From positions 1-64,000 of the forward strand of contig NZ_JAJMLW010000004.1 of NCBI RefSeq assembly GCF_022669055.1: a stretch of 64,000 nucleotides of DNA, written 5' to 3'. The notes below the pieces were generated by a model. The model did no database searches. It was not told the DNA's origin and saw only the letters and a list, made by a program, of their open reading frames with translations. This DNA comes from Adlercreutzia faecimuris (GTDB taxonomy: Bacteria; Actinomycetota; Coriobacteriia; Coriobacteriales; Eggerthellaceae). Numbering within the stretch: position 1 is the stretch's first letter; each line of letters starts with the position of its first letter. Shown here piece by piece: positions 9,519-17,753 of the stretch. Made by a program: the position numbers and the translations under genes.

Positions 9519-10787
9519 ATGAGAATCGCAGTTGCTGGTACTGGGTATGTGGGGCTGTCGCTGGCCGTCTTGCTGGCGCAGCGCAACGAGGTCGTGGCGG
9601 TGGACGTGGTGCCGTCGAAGGTCGAGGCGCTCTCGCGGTGGGAGAGTCCCATCGCCGACGCGGAGATAGAGTCGTGGCTCGCCGAGGCCGCGGCGGGGGA
9701 GCGCGAGCTCTCGCTCGCGGCCACGCTCGACGGGGCGGCGGCCTACCGGGACGCCGAGCTCGTGGTCATCGCCACGCCCACCAACTACGACCCCGACCGC
9801 AACTTCTTCGACACCCGCTACGTCGAGCAGGTGGTCGAGCTGGTGCTGGGGGTGAACCCCTCCGCCGTCATGGTCGTCAAGTCGACGGTGCCCGTGGGCT
9901 ACGCCGAGGAGCTCTGCGCGCGCTACCCCGAGGGCCGCTTCCTGTTCAGCCCGGAGTTCCTGCGCGAGGGCCGCGCGCTCCACGACAACCTGCACCCCTC
10001 CCGCGTGATCGTTGGCGTGCCGCGCTCCTCGGCCTTCGCCGGCGAGCTGGAGGGGGCCGCCCGCGCCTTCGCGGGGCTGCTCGTGGAGGGCGCCGACGCC
10101 GCCGAGCGCGAGCGGGAGAACGCCGACGGCACCCGCGGCATCCCCGTGCTGGTCATGGGGTCGACCGAGGCCGAGGCGGTGAAGCTCTTCGCCAACACCT
10201 ACCTGGCGCTGCGCGTGTCGTTCTTCAACGAGCTGGACACCTACGCGGCCACCCGCGGGCTCGATGCGGCCGAGGTCATCCGCGGGGTGTGCCTGGAGCC
10301 GCGCATCGGCTCGCACTACAACAACCCCTCGTTCGGCTACGGCGGCTACTGCCTGCCCAAGGACACCAAGCAGCTGCTGGCCAACTTCGACCGGGTGCCG
10401 CAGAGCCTCATCCGCGCCATCGTCGAGGCCAACCGCGTGCGCAAGGACTTCGTGGCCGACGAGGTGGTCGACCGGGTGATGTCGCTCGTGTACGCCGGCG
10501 TCGAGGCGCCGGTGGTGGGCGTCCACCGGCTCACCATGAAGACCGGGTCGGACAACTTCCGGGCGAGCTCGGTGCAGGGGATCATGCGGCGGGTGCGCGC
10601 CCGCGGCGTGCCGGTGGTGGTCTACGAGCCGACGCTCGACGCCCCCGACTTCTACGGCGCCGAGGTGATCCGCGACCTGGCCGAGTTCAAGTCCCGCTGC
10701 GACCTCATCATCGCCAACCGCTGGGATGACGAGCTCGCCGACGTGGGCGACAAGGTCTACACGCGCGACCTGTTTCGGCGGGATTAG
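9519..10787 (+). CDS. ugd: UDP-glucose 6-dehydrogenase
   Basis: A 422-residue NAD-dependent dehydrogenase that oxidises UDP-glucose to UDP-glucuronate, a common capsule precursor. The Rossmann motif AVAGTGYVGLSLA is at the N-terminus, followed by IATPTNYDP, KSTVPVGY and FSPEFLREGRALHDNLHPSR. The catalytic cysteine lies in FGYGGYCLPKDTKQL. The sequence matches the short enterobacterial/KpnUGD class, with an Ala/Glu-rich insertion around residues 175-205 that lengthens it. GGAGG at 9507-9511 fixes ATG 9519. The first ~40 bases are AT-rich like the cassette, then composition jumps to the chromosomal ~70% G+C, so a recombination edge probably lies in this 5' end. Confidence 0.95.
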   Translation: MRIAVAGTGYVGLSLAVLLAQRNEVVAVDVVPSKVEALSRWESPIADAEIESWLAEAAAGERELSLAATLDGAAAYRDAELVVIATPTNYDPDRNFFDTRYVEQVVELVLGVNPSAVMVVKSTVPVGYAEELCARYPEGRFLFSPEFLREGRALHDNLHPSRVIVGVPRSSAFAGELEGAARAFAGLLVEGADAAERERENADGTRGIPVLVMGSTEAEAVKLFANTYLALRVSFFNELDTYAATRGLDAAEVIRGVCLEPRIGSHYNNPSFGYGGYCLPKDTKQLLANFDRVPQSLIRAIVEANRVRKDFVADEVVDRVMSLVYAGVEAPVVGVHRLTMKTGSDNFRASSVQGIMRRVRARGVPVVVYEPTLDAPDFYGAEVIRDLAEFKSRCDLIIANRWDDELADVGDKVYTRDLFRRD

Positions 10788-10794
10788 GAAATGA

Positions 10795-12009
10795 TCAGCC
10801 CTGCTTGTCTAGGAACCGTCCATTGAAGCATGTGTTAAAAACTAGTGCGCAGCTTGGCGATATGTTTGTGAGTGCGATTCGGCTTAGAAAGCCGATGAAG
10901 CTCAGTTCTGAAATGAGGCTTACGAGAAGTTGGTCTGCGTAGGATGCGCTAACGATCTCGATGCCGGCAAAATCTATGTAGCATTTCCCGGAACACTCTT
11001 TAAGGGCGTTGCAGACTATATTGGCGAAGGCCTTTGCCTCGTATCGGCTGGCACATCCACGCGATTCCTCTCTGATTAATAGAGACGCATTCTGCAGTTG
11101 ATCGTCCAACCGGTTTTCAAGCCACAGGTTGACCGGCGAATAACTGTCAAGCGCCTTTTCTAGTTGTATGGGATGATCAGTTCGTAGTTGGAAATCTACC
11201 AGGGTAGTACCCTCCTTGGGCGTTCGCACGGTCGATAACTTAGGCTCGGGAGTATCATCGACGGCCTTATGGCGAAGGGAATACTTCGTTCCGTTGGAGG
11301 TAAGCTCGAATGAGCCAGCAGATGCGGAGATGATGTTTCTCATCATCCATGGCTTATTGCCTGCTCCCTTGCCATCCGTGACGCCCTTTTGGAGTGCGTA
11401 ATGAAGAGCTTTTTCGGCGTTGACGAACTTATGACCGCCTTGAGCCAAAGAGCTCTCAATGCCTTGGCCGGAGTCGAATACGGCAACAGCAACATGGTGC
11501 TCTTTTATATGGTATTGCACCATGACGAATCCAAGCATTTTCTCAGATTCCGACGCGGAGAAAGCATGCTGAAGGATATTGTCGGTCACTTCGTTGAGGG
11601 CAAGTTCAAGCCCTAGGATGACTCCGGATTCCATGGGTGCCGCTCGTCTTAGAGAATCGGCTATTCCTTTCATGATTTCGTAATGATCTTCAATTGAGAA
11701 CTTCCAGATGCGATCAAGAAGCGAACTCGGAGAGGTCTCATTGTCGAGAGTGTGAGGGCTGATGATCCCGATTTGCTCGAAATGCGATTTTTTGTAAGCG
11801 GCAGAACTTATGAAATCGCAGCCTAGCTCGGCTCGACAATAATCAATAATTCCGGCAATGGGTACGCAAATGTTAGGGTAGTGTCCTCCGGAGGATGATC
11901 GTATTCTCAGCTTGAAAAGCGAGTGGCCTTGCTTCAATCCTTCCTGAATCTTTTTAAACAGGAACAGAGGTGCGCCCTTTTTTCGCGATATCCAAATTGA
12001 TACTGACAT
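10795..12009 (-). CDS. GHKL ATPase fused to a STAS-like DUF4325 domain
   Basis: A 404-residue protein on the minus strand. Residues ~125-225 form a histidine-kinase-like ATPase: N-box ELALNEVTDNILQHAF (E140, N144), G1 box FDSGQGI (D179) and G2-like GKGAGNKP. There is no phospho-accepting histidine domain. Residues ~315-400 (YIDFAGIEIVSASYADQLL) resemble the STAS-like DUF4325 family. The ATPase/STAS-like layout recalls anti-sigma kinase and anti-anti-sigma pairs combined in one chain, so a regulatory switch is a reasonable inference; the target is unknown. The gene is much AT-richer than its neighbours and probably acquired. It ends 7 bases from the ugd stop, convergent. Confidence 0.7.
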   Translation of the reverse strand: MSVSIWISRKKGAPLFLFKKIQEGLKQGHSLFKLRIRSSSGGHYPNICVPIAGIIDYCRAELGCDFISSAAYKKSHFEQIGIISPHTLDNETSPSSLLDRIWKFSIEDHYEIMKGIADSLRRAAPMESGVILGLELALNEVTDNILQHAFSASESEKMLGFVMVQYHIKEHHVAVAVFDSGQGIESSLAQGGHKFVNAEKALHYALQKGVTDGKGAGNKPWMMRNIISASAGSFELTSNGTKYSLRHKAVDDTPEPKLSTVRTPKEGTTLVDFQLRTDHPIQLEKALDSYSPVNLWLENRLDDQLQNASLLIREESRGCASRYEAKAFANIVCNALKECSGKCYIDFAGIEIVSASYADQLLVSLISELSFIGFLSRIALTNISPSCALVFNTCFNGRFLDKQG

Positions 12010-12259
12010 GAGTTTGTCTGTCCGGTGAAAAAGTTGTAACCATAGGCAGACTCCTCAAACCCGTCTCGCTCAGTCTGCATTAGAATATAGCACGTGAAAT
12101 CCCCCGGGCCTCTGCCATTGGCATGCAAACTTCGGGGGATATTTATTTGGCGGGGATCTGATGCTTTCGCTAAGAGCGTGGCCTTTTGCCAGGGGTTATC
12201 GCGCTGTTTGGTGGGCAGGAGCCGCCTCGTTGCGTCGGTCTTCAATGATCCCTGACCAC
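12010..12259. other. AT-richer spacer with one stem-loop
   Basis: No convincing gene. It must hold the promoter of the ATPase/DUF4325 gene (minus strand); TATATT on that strand near 12088 could be its -10 box, but no good -35 box is seen. An inverted repeat ATCCCCCG (12099-12106) / CGGGGGAT (12133-12140) with a 26-base loop followed by ATTTATTT on the plus strand may be a weak terminator or an operator. Confidence 0.4.
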
Positions 12260-12703
12260 CTAAAACCCCACCTCTTCGTAGATGAGTCCGCGCTTCTTCA
12301 TGAGGGCAAGCCACTCTGTGGGTGAGAGGACGGGAATGGGGGAGCGCTCGAATCCCTTGGCGTCTCGGGTGATGAGGTAATCGGCGCGAACCTTGTCCGC
12401 CGCCATTGCTATTAGGCAGTCCTCGTAGTCCTCCCACTTCAGTCGCGCTGCGCGGCGCAGGTCATCGGCGGTGAGGGATACGGGCTCAATGAGGTTGAAG
12501 GCGCTCAGGAGCGCTTCTTGCAGCCGCTCGGCCGAGACATAGCGACTGAGGACATAGAAGGCATCGGTTGCCGACTGGGCGGGCACCCAGAGCTTGGCGT
12601 CTCCGAAGAAGCCGGCGGCGACGATGCGCTGGGCGCTATCGAAGAAGGGCTGCTTCCGGCCAAGATAATCGATGAGGACGTTGGTATCAAGCAAGAGATT
12701 CAT
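12260..12703 (-). CDS. PIN-domain toxin (VapC-like ribonuclease)
   Basis: A 147-residue PIN-domain protein. It opens MNLLLDTNVLIDYL with the first catalytic acid D6; further acids D47, D92/D95 and D114 (LITRDAKGF) complete the usual Mg-binding cluster. PIN toxins cut RNA to stop growth. ATG 12703 is chosen because it is the PIN-domain start and overlaps the antitoxin stop by 17 bases; a longer open frame upstream is antitoxin coding sequence read in another frame. It lies downstream of a RelB/DinJ-like antitoxin rather than a VapB type, a mixed pairing. Confidence 0.88.
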   Translation of the reverse strand: MNLLLDTNVLIDYLGRKQPFFDSAQRIVAAGFFGDAKLWVPAQSATDAFYVLSRYVSAERLQEALLSAFNLIEPVSLTADDLRRAARLKWEDYEDCLIAMAADKVRADYLITRDAKGFERSPIPVLSPTEWLALMKKRGLIYEEVGF

Positions 12704-12983
12704 AGCGCGTGTGCTTCCCGCCTCGAATGAGCTTCCGGTAGTCTCCACTGAGCTCTGAGCTTTCCCAGGGGATGTCGAGGGTGCTCTTTCCGAGGAATTG
12801 GGCGAAGGACTCTGTCGGACGGTCTTCGGGCTGCTCGGCCTGCGGGAGGTGTTTGGTAGCAAGCAGGTAGTCAAAGGCGCTGTTGACGAGATCCGATGTG
12901 GTGGCGCCAACGGCCGCGAGTACTCCTTGGGCGGCTTCCCGCTTTGCGGTAGGGACACGAGCGCTGATGAGAGAGCTGGCCAT
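12687..12983 (-). CDS. RelB/DinJ-like antitoxin
   Basis: A 98-residue protein. The N-terminal ~45 residues (SLISARVPTAKREAAQGVL, then TTSDLVNSAFDYLL) have the ribbon-helix-helix pattern of RelB/DinJ antitoxins, which bind DNA as dimers. The C-terminal half is acidic and probably disordered until it wraps the PIN toxin. AAAGGAGCC upstream of ATG 12983 is its ribosome site, lying inside a 48-bp palindrome that is very likely the autoregulatory operator. It overlaps the toxin gene. Confidence 0.85.
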   Translation of the reverse strand: MASSLISARVPTAKREAAQGVLAAVGATTSDLVNSAFDYLLATKHLPQAEQPEDRPTESFAQFLGKSTLDIPWESSELSGDYRKLIRGGKHTRYESLA

Positions 12984-12986
12984 AAG

Positions 12987-13034
12987 AGGCTCCTTTCTAT
13001 GGTGTAATACATATTACACCATAGAAAGGAGCCT
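12987..13034. promoter_or_regulatory. 48-bp perfect palindrome, likely toxin-antitoxin operator
   Basis: Two 23-base arms are exact reverse complements around a 2-base centre (CA, 13010-13011). The core GGTGTAATACATATTACACC lies just upstream of the antitoxin and contains TAATA/TATTA elements suited to a -10 box on either strand. The arms include the antitoxin ribosome site and its mirror image. RHH antitoxins bind palindromes at this position, so autorepression is the simplest reading. Confidence 0.75.
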
Positions 13035-13038
13035 GGTA

Positions 13039-13069
13039 ATGTCGTAATAAACTCGCTTTATTACGACAT
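13039..13069. repeat. 13-bp inverted repeat beside the operator
   Basis: ATGTCGTAATAAA (13039-13051) and TTTATTACGACAT (13057-13069) are exact reverse complements separated by CTCGC. A related half-copy, TTATTGCGACAT, lies at 13089-13100. The AT-rich arms contrast with the surroundings. This may be a second protein-binding site or the edge of an old insertion. Confidence 0.6.
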
Positions 13070-13102
13070 CATGCGAACAGTAAATCGGTTATTGCGACAT
13101 GA

Positions 13103-13143
13103 AAAGGCCCCCGCGCTGCCTTTGGGCGGCGCGGGGGCCTTTG
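13103..13143. terminator. Bidirectional terminator-like hairpin
   Basis: AAAAGGCCCCCGCGC and GCGCGGGGGCCTTT form a long GC stem around a short loop. On the minus strand it lies just after the stop of the DUF4012 gene and would end that transcript. Confidence 0.75.
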
Positions 13144-13163
13144 GTTGCGTCGGGCGCTTTTCC

Positions 13164-15452
13164 CTATCGATACGCCGTGAGCGTGGGCATGTTGTAGAAG
13201 GCCAGCTCCCTTTCGGGGTTGGGGGCGGTGGTTACCGTGTAGGTGAGGGAGATGCTCTTCGACGGCAGCAGGCTCGGGCGGAACCAGAGGTAGGCCTGCA
13301 GGTCGTCTTGGATGGCGGAGGAGAGCTGGGAGCCGTCGCTGGCCGTCAGGTTGGTGATGGTGCCGCCGGCGGGCGCGTAGAGATAGATCTGCGGGATCAT
13401 GTCGCCCGACTGGTACCCTTCGAGCTTGCCCATGATATAGGGGCCGCCGTCGTAAACCTCCTGCTGCTTCACCGTGTTCGTGAACGTGGTCTTCACCTCG
13501 TAGGACACGGTTCCGTCGGCGTTGGTCGTCGTGCTGAGGATCTCGTTGTTCAGGTCGAGGTACCAGCCCAGCTTCGATCCGATCCACAGGTTGAAGAACA
13601 CGCCCACCTCGGGCGCCAGCGGGTCGGTGTTGAGCGAGCCCGACCAGCCGGCCTGCTGGATGGTGGTCTGATCGACCTCGTTGGTGAGCCACATCATGGT
13701 CTCGCGGCTCTCCATACAGTCCATCATGAGCGTCGCGAACTTCATGAGCGTCTCGGAGTTCATGTTGCCGAGCAGCTGCTTGAACGACAGGTCGGCCGCT
13801 TGGGCGAACAGCGCATCGCAGATCTGGTTCCCGTTTTCTGTCGGCGTGCCGCTCAAATACTTCCAATACAGATCATGCTGCAGCACCTTCGTCGCATTCT
13901 GCCCGTTGAGCTCGGTGCCATCACTCAGCTTGATCGGCCCGGTGATCGCCAGGATCTTCTGCACCACGCACGGCGTGATGCCGATGACGCCGTCCACGGA
14001 ATTGCCCGTGCGCGCCGTGTACGATGCGGCCCAGATGTTGGCCACGGTGGGGAAGTCGGGGTCGAAGCCGGCGTCGCGCGGCACGGCCATCCAGTTCCCG
14101 AACAGCGCCTGCTCGGCCTCGGTCAGCTGGATGGACGACGGCGTGGCGTCGGTGAGCATGTCGTAGACGGTCGCGAAGTCGTTGAGCGAGATGGCGCCGT
14201 TGTTGATCTTGAGCGTGCCCATCGATCCGGGGAAGCCGCCGCTCGAGCGGATCTCGGCGGAGTTCTGCGCGGCGATGAGGTAGGTGCGCTCGCCGTCGAC
14301 GCCCAGCAGCGTGCCCACCAGAGGGGCGAAGGCGTTGGCCTGCTGGAACGTGTCGTTGATGCCGACGATCTTCTCGCGCGCCGGGCCCATGACGGCCTCG
14401 AGCTGCTCGATGTTCATGGGCGTCATGTTGGAGAGCGAGTCGGTGCAGCGCTGCATGACGGGCGCCGCCTGCTGCAGCGAGTCGAGCAGCAGCCCCAGCG
14501 CCGCCACATCGATGGCGCCCTCCTGCGTGATGAGGGCCGACGGCGGGTTGGCCTGCAGCGCGTCGGTCAGGGGCACGAGCGCGTTGGCTGACGCATCCTT
14601 CAGCGTGGCCACCACGGTGCGCACGTTCTGGATGTCGGGCCCCACCACGGGCAGCGCTGACGCGAGCCCCCACAGCGGGCCGTCCATCTCGGACTGCATG
14701 GCGCTGGCGGTGTCGTCGATCTTGTGCGCAGCCGCCGCGGCGCCGGCGTAGTCGCCGCCCACGATCTGGTCCTTGATGCCCGAGACGCTGGTCATCACGG
14801 TGCTGGCCTGGGCTTTCAGCGTCTTGGCGGAGTTGAGCATGGTGTAGCCGGACACGCCGACGGCCACCGCCAGCAGCACGATGACGCCGAGTACGACGAA
14901 GGGCCACTTCCGGCGGCGCTTCTTGGCCGGCGGGGCCATCATCTCCTGGTAGTTGCCGAAGGCCGCGTAGCCGCCCTGGGCATTGCGCTGGCCAGCAGGA
15001 ACCATGCCGGGGCGCTGCCCACGGGGGACGTTCACGGCCTGGCGGCGGCCGCCGCGCACCGAGGGGCGGGCGGCGGGCTGGCCTTGCGGCTGTCCGCTGG
15101 GATGCGCCGTCGCGCGCTGTCCGGCCGGCCGGCCGCCACGGGGCTGCTGCGCGCCCGCGCCGCCGTGCGTCGCGTTCAGACGCGGGTTGTTGCTGGGATG
15201 GCCGGTGGGGCGGGCGTCCTGCTGCGGTCGGCCGGCTCGCGGCGCGGCCTGCCGCGGATCCTGGGCGGCGCGGCCTCCCTGGGCGGCCTGCGCCCGGCGC
15301 GGACGCTGGGCCTCGCGACCCCCGGCACGCTGCGGCGTCCGACCGTCGCGGGGGCCGGCGCCCTCCTGCTGCGCCCGCGCGCGCGGGTTGTTGCTGCCCG
15401 CCTGCGGCCGGCGCCTCTCGGGCCCGGAGCCCCCCTCAAACCTATCCGTCAT
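13164..15452 (-). CDS. DUF4012 membrane-anchored envelope protein
   Basis: A 762-residue protein. Residues 1-180 are disordered, rich in Arg, Gly, Gln and Pro, and contain the motif SNNPR twice (20-24 and 87-91). One membrane segment follows at ~183-205, preceded by KKRRRK, placing the tail inside and the rest outside. The outer part matches DUF4012, recognisable in LLGVDGERTYLIAAQNSAEIRSSGGF (read in two parts around residue 400) and QLTEAEQALFG. DUF4012 proteins are found in actinobacteria near surface polysaccharide and LCP genes; their biochemical role is not established. Its tail motif is shared with the LCP protein at 16326-17753, suggesting a common cytoplasmic partner. Confidence 0.8.
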   Translation of the reverse strand: MTDRFEGGSGPERRRPQAGSNNPRARAQQEGAGPRDGRTPQRAGGREAQRPRRAQAAQGGRAAQDPRQAAPRAGRPQQDARPTGHPSNNPRLNATHGGAGAQQPRGGRPAGQRATAHPSGQPQGQPAARPSVRGGRRQAVNVPRGQRPGMVPAGQRNAQGGYAAFGNYQEMMAPPAKKRRRKWPFVVLGVIVLLAVAVGVSGYTMLNSAKTLKAQASTVMTSVSGIKDQIVGGDYAGAAAAAHKIDDTASAMQSEMDGPLWGLASALPVVGPDIQNVRTVVATLKDASANALVPLTDALQANPPSALITQEGAIDVAALGLLLDSLQQAAPVMQRCTDSLSNMTPMNIEQLEAVMGPAREKIVGINDTFQQANAFAPLVGTLLGVDGERTYLIAAQNSAEIRSSGGFPGSMGTLKINNGAISLNDFATVYDMLTDATPSSIQLTEAEQALFGNWMAVPRDAGFDPDFPTVANIWAASYTARTGNSVDGVIGITPCVVQKILAITGPIKLSDGTELNGQNATKVLQHDLYWKYLSGTPTENGNQICDALFAQAADLSFKQLLGNMNSETLMKFATLMMDCMESRETMMWLTNEVDQTTIQQAGWSGSLNTDPLAPEVGVFFNLWIGSKLGWYLDLNNEILSTTTNADGTVSYEVKTTFTNTVKQQEVYDGGPYIMGKLEGYQSGDMIPQIYLYAPAGGTITNLTASDGSQLSSAIQDDLQAYLWFRPSLLPSKSISLTYTVTTAPNPERELAFYNMPTLTAYR

Positions 15453-15661
15453 GATGCTCCTCTTCGTCCTGGATAAATGCCCGTGCGATCAGGCACGCGA
15501 ATTGCACTGAACAGATAGCCAGAATGATACCAGCCCGGGCTGCCAACCGTCCGATGGTTGACCCAATCACAGACTATTCGGACACCATCAGGCGCGAAAA
15601 GGCGAGGTCAGGAGTGGAATGAGGGGTAAGTAGGCGAATGAGGCACCCTCGCGCCTGTGCC

Positions 15662-16132
15662 CTATTCCACCGTCAGGACGGGGAGGCTGGTCTTGCGCAT
15701 GACGGACTTGGCGGTGCTGCCGAGGAAGTCGAGGATGCCGCGCTTGCTGTGGCGGCCCATGACGATGAGGTCGCAGCCGTGCTGATGCGCGTAGTCGGCG
15801 ATGGGCTCGGCGGCGGTGGGGAAGACCTGCGCCTCGCTCGCGATGCGGCTCGGATCGATGCCCTCCAGCGTGGCGACCGCGTTGCGCAGCTGCTCGCGGG
15901 CATGCCTCTGGTCGGCCTTGTCCATCTCCTGGTCGAGCTCGAAGGTCGAGGGGTCGGGCATCATCGCGCCGCCGTCGTAGAAGGTGCCGGGGTCGACGTC
16001 GGCGGGGAAGACGATGGTCAGCAAGGTCAGCCGGACGCCCTCGTCCGCCAGGGCGAACTGGTGGGCGACCTCGAGCGCCGCCTTCGCGTGGTCGGATCCG
16101 TCGTACGCAACCAGGATGTTCGAGAAGATCAT
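15662..16132 (-). CDS. Universal stress protein (UspA family)
   Basis: A 156-residue single-domain Usp. It begins MIFSNILVAYDGSDHAKAAL and ends LIVMGRHSKRG plus FLGSTAKSV and PVLTVE, the nucleotide-binding loop region; the second Gly of the usual G-x2-G-x9-G-S motif is Ser here. ATG 16132 is chosen over an upstream ATG at 16168 because GGGAGG lies 6 bases before it and it matches the family start. Usp proteins support survival under stress; the ligand is not predictable. It stands alone between two envelope genes. Confidence 0.9.
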   Translation of the reverse strand: MIFSNILVAYDGSDHAKAALEVAHQFALADEGVRLTLLTIVFPADVDPGTFYDGGAMMPDPSTFELDQEMDKADQRHAREQLRNAVATLEGIDPSRIASEAQVFPTAAEPIADYAHQHGCDLIVMGRHSKRGILDFLGSTAKSVMRKTSLPVLTVE

Positions 16133-16325
16133 GATGGCCTCCCAAGGCTCGTCTGCCGTTGGGCCCATGGTACGGCGCCGCCTCGCGCGCTCGGGCCGCC
16201 GCCGCGAACCGACGCCGTTCCGCCGCCGCAAGGCAACCCGCACGTTGACGGGGAAGGTGAGGGAGGGCGCGAAGGCGCCCGCGCCGACGGCCGCGCGTCC
16301 CGCCGGCGCGGGTGGCTCGCGGTCC

Positions 16326-17753
16326 TTATCCCGCGCTGGCCACGTCGTTGGTGGTGAGGCCGGCCTTGGCGGCGAGGGCCTTGTAGTCCTTGGGGGCGGC
16401 GGAGTTGGTGGCGGCGCCGAGCGTGGTGCTGGAGGCCTGGGGCTCGGGGATGACGGCGCTCGTGTCGGTGGGGTCGAGGCCCGCGTCGACGCGCTTCATC
16501 ATGTCGCGCCACTCGTCGAACATGGTGCCGACGTAGCTCACCCCGCCCTGGCTGAGCGAGTAGCTGGGGCACGCCGCCTGGTACATGACCAGGCCGTTCC
16601 CCTGGAACTTGGTGGCCAGGCCCACCAGGTCGCCGACGGAGTAGTCGGTGGTCACGCAGCCGGCCAGCTCGCCGATGAGGCCGGGAAGCTGGGTCGGCGG
16701 CGCGTCGAGCACCTGCTGGATGATGGCCATGATGATGAGCCGCTGGGCCTGGGCGCGGCCGAAGTCGCCGCCGGACACGTTGTAGCGCTCGCGCGCGAAG
16801 GCCAGAGCCTGCTCGCCGTTGAGCCGCTGCTCGCCAGCGCTGAAGCTCATGCCGCCGTTGCCGGCCTTGAAGCTTTCGGGCACCGTGACGGTGATGCCGC
16901 CGAGCAGGTCGACCACGTCCTTCAGCTCGTCGAAGTGCACCTCGACGTAGTGGCTGATGGGGACGCCGGCGAACTCGGAGATGCACTCCACGGCGCCGGG
17001 CGCGCCGCCGAAGGCGAAGGCGGCGTTGATCTTCTGCGTACCGTGGCCCTCGATGGTCACCATGGTGTCGCGGGGGATGGAGATGAGGTCGACCACCTTG
17101 TTCTTCTGGTCGACGCGGGCCAGCATGGTCACGTCGCTGCGGCTGGTGGTCTCGCCCTTGCGCGCGTCGCTGCCGAGGATGGCCACGTAGTAGGCGTCGT
17201 CGCCGCGCGTGGGGGCGAGCTTGTCGAGCAGCGCCTTCCGCTCGGCCTCGGTGTTGAAGCCGAGCGCGCGGTCGAGGGCGCCCACCCAGAAGGCGAGCGC
17301 GCCGCCACCGACCAGCGCGAGCGCCAGGATGACGCCGAGCGCCACCTTCAGCTTCCTGTGGCCCCCGCCGCGCCGCTTGGCGGCGGTGCCGGGCGGCACC
17401 ACGGCGCCGGCCTGGGCCTGCTGGGCCTGCACGCCGCGGCTGCCGCGGCCCTTCGCAGGCGGCATGGCGATGGTGCGGCCTGGCTGCTGGCCGCCCGCCG
17501 CCCCGGCGTTCATGCGCACGGTCTGCGCCGACGTGCGCGTCCCGCCCGCGCCGGCCCGCGCCCGCGGGTTGCCGGGCACGCCCGCGCTGCGGCCCGCGTC
17601 CACGTCGCCCGCGTAGCCGCCGAAGGCGTCCTCGTCCGCCGGCTGGTAGTGGATGCCCTGGCCCGTGCGGATGCCCTGGCCGCCGGCCGCGCGGTGCTGC
17701 GGGTTGTGCCGCTGGCCGGACTGGGCGTTATGTCTGGGATTGTTGCTCGCCAT
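16326..17753 (-). CDS. LytR-CpsA-Psr (LCP) family cell-wall glycopolymer ligase
   Basis: A 475-residue type II membrane protein. A disordered N-terminus with MASNNPRHNA and GNPRARAG motifs precedes a membrane segment at ~137-157. The LCP domain follows: VAILGSDARKGETTSRSDVTML, then LISIPRDTMVTIEG with the catalytic-site Arg/Asp, and GGDFGRAQAQRLIIMAI. LCP enzymes transfer lipid-linked glycopolymers to peptidoglycan outside the membrane, and this one could attach the capsule made by the locus at 1-10.8 kb. ATG 17753 is chosen because SNNPR follows it as in the DUF4012 protein; the only GGAGG is about 20 bases away, so the start is uncertain. Confidence 0.88.
   Translation of the reverse strand: MASNNPRHNAQSGQRHNPQHRAAGGQGIRTGQGIHYQPADEDAFGGYAGDVDAGRSAGVPGNPRARAGAGGTRTSAQTVRMNAGAAGGQQPGRTIAMPPAKGRGSRGVQAQQAQAGAVVPPGTAAKRRGGGHRKLKVALGVILALALVGGGALAFWVGALDRALGFNTEAERKALLDKLAPTRGDDAYYVAILGSDARKGETTSRSDVTMLARVDQKNKVVDLISIPRDTMVTIEGHGTQKINAAFAFGGAPGAVECISEFAGVPISHYVEVHFDELKDVVDLLGGITVTVPESFKAGNGGMSFSAGEQRLNGEQALAFARERYNVSGGDFGRAQAQRLIIMAIIQQVLDAPPTQLPGLIGELAGCVTTDYSVGDLVGLATKFQGNGLVMYQAACPSYSLSQGGVSYVGTMFDEWRDMMKRVDAGLDPTDTSAVIPEPQASSTTLGAATNSAAPKDYKALAAKAGLTTNDVASAG

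Noticed and set aside
12092-12107. A CACGTGAAA sequence resembling parS
   Set aside because: Only about 11 of 16 positions match and the palindrome is broken, so ParB binding is unlikely.
12704-13012. N-terminal extension of the PIN toxin
   Set aside because: The extra 100 codons overlap the antitoxin gene in another frame and are Ser/Pro-rich. The PIN fold begins at 12703.
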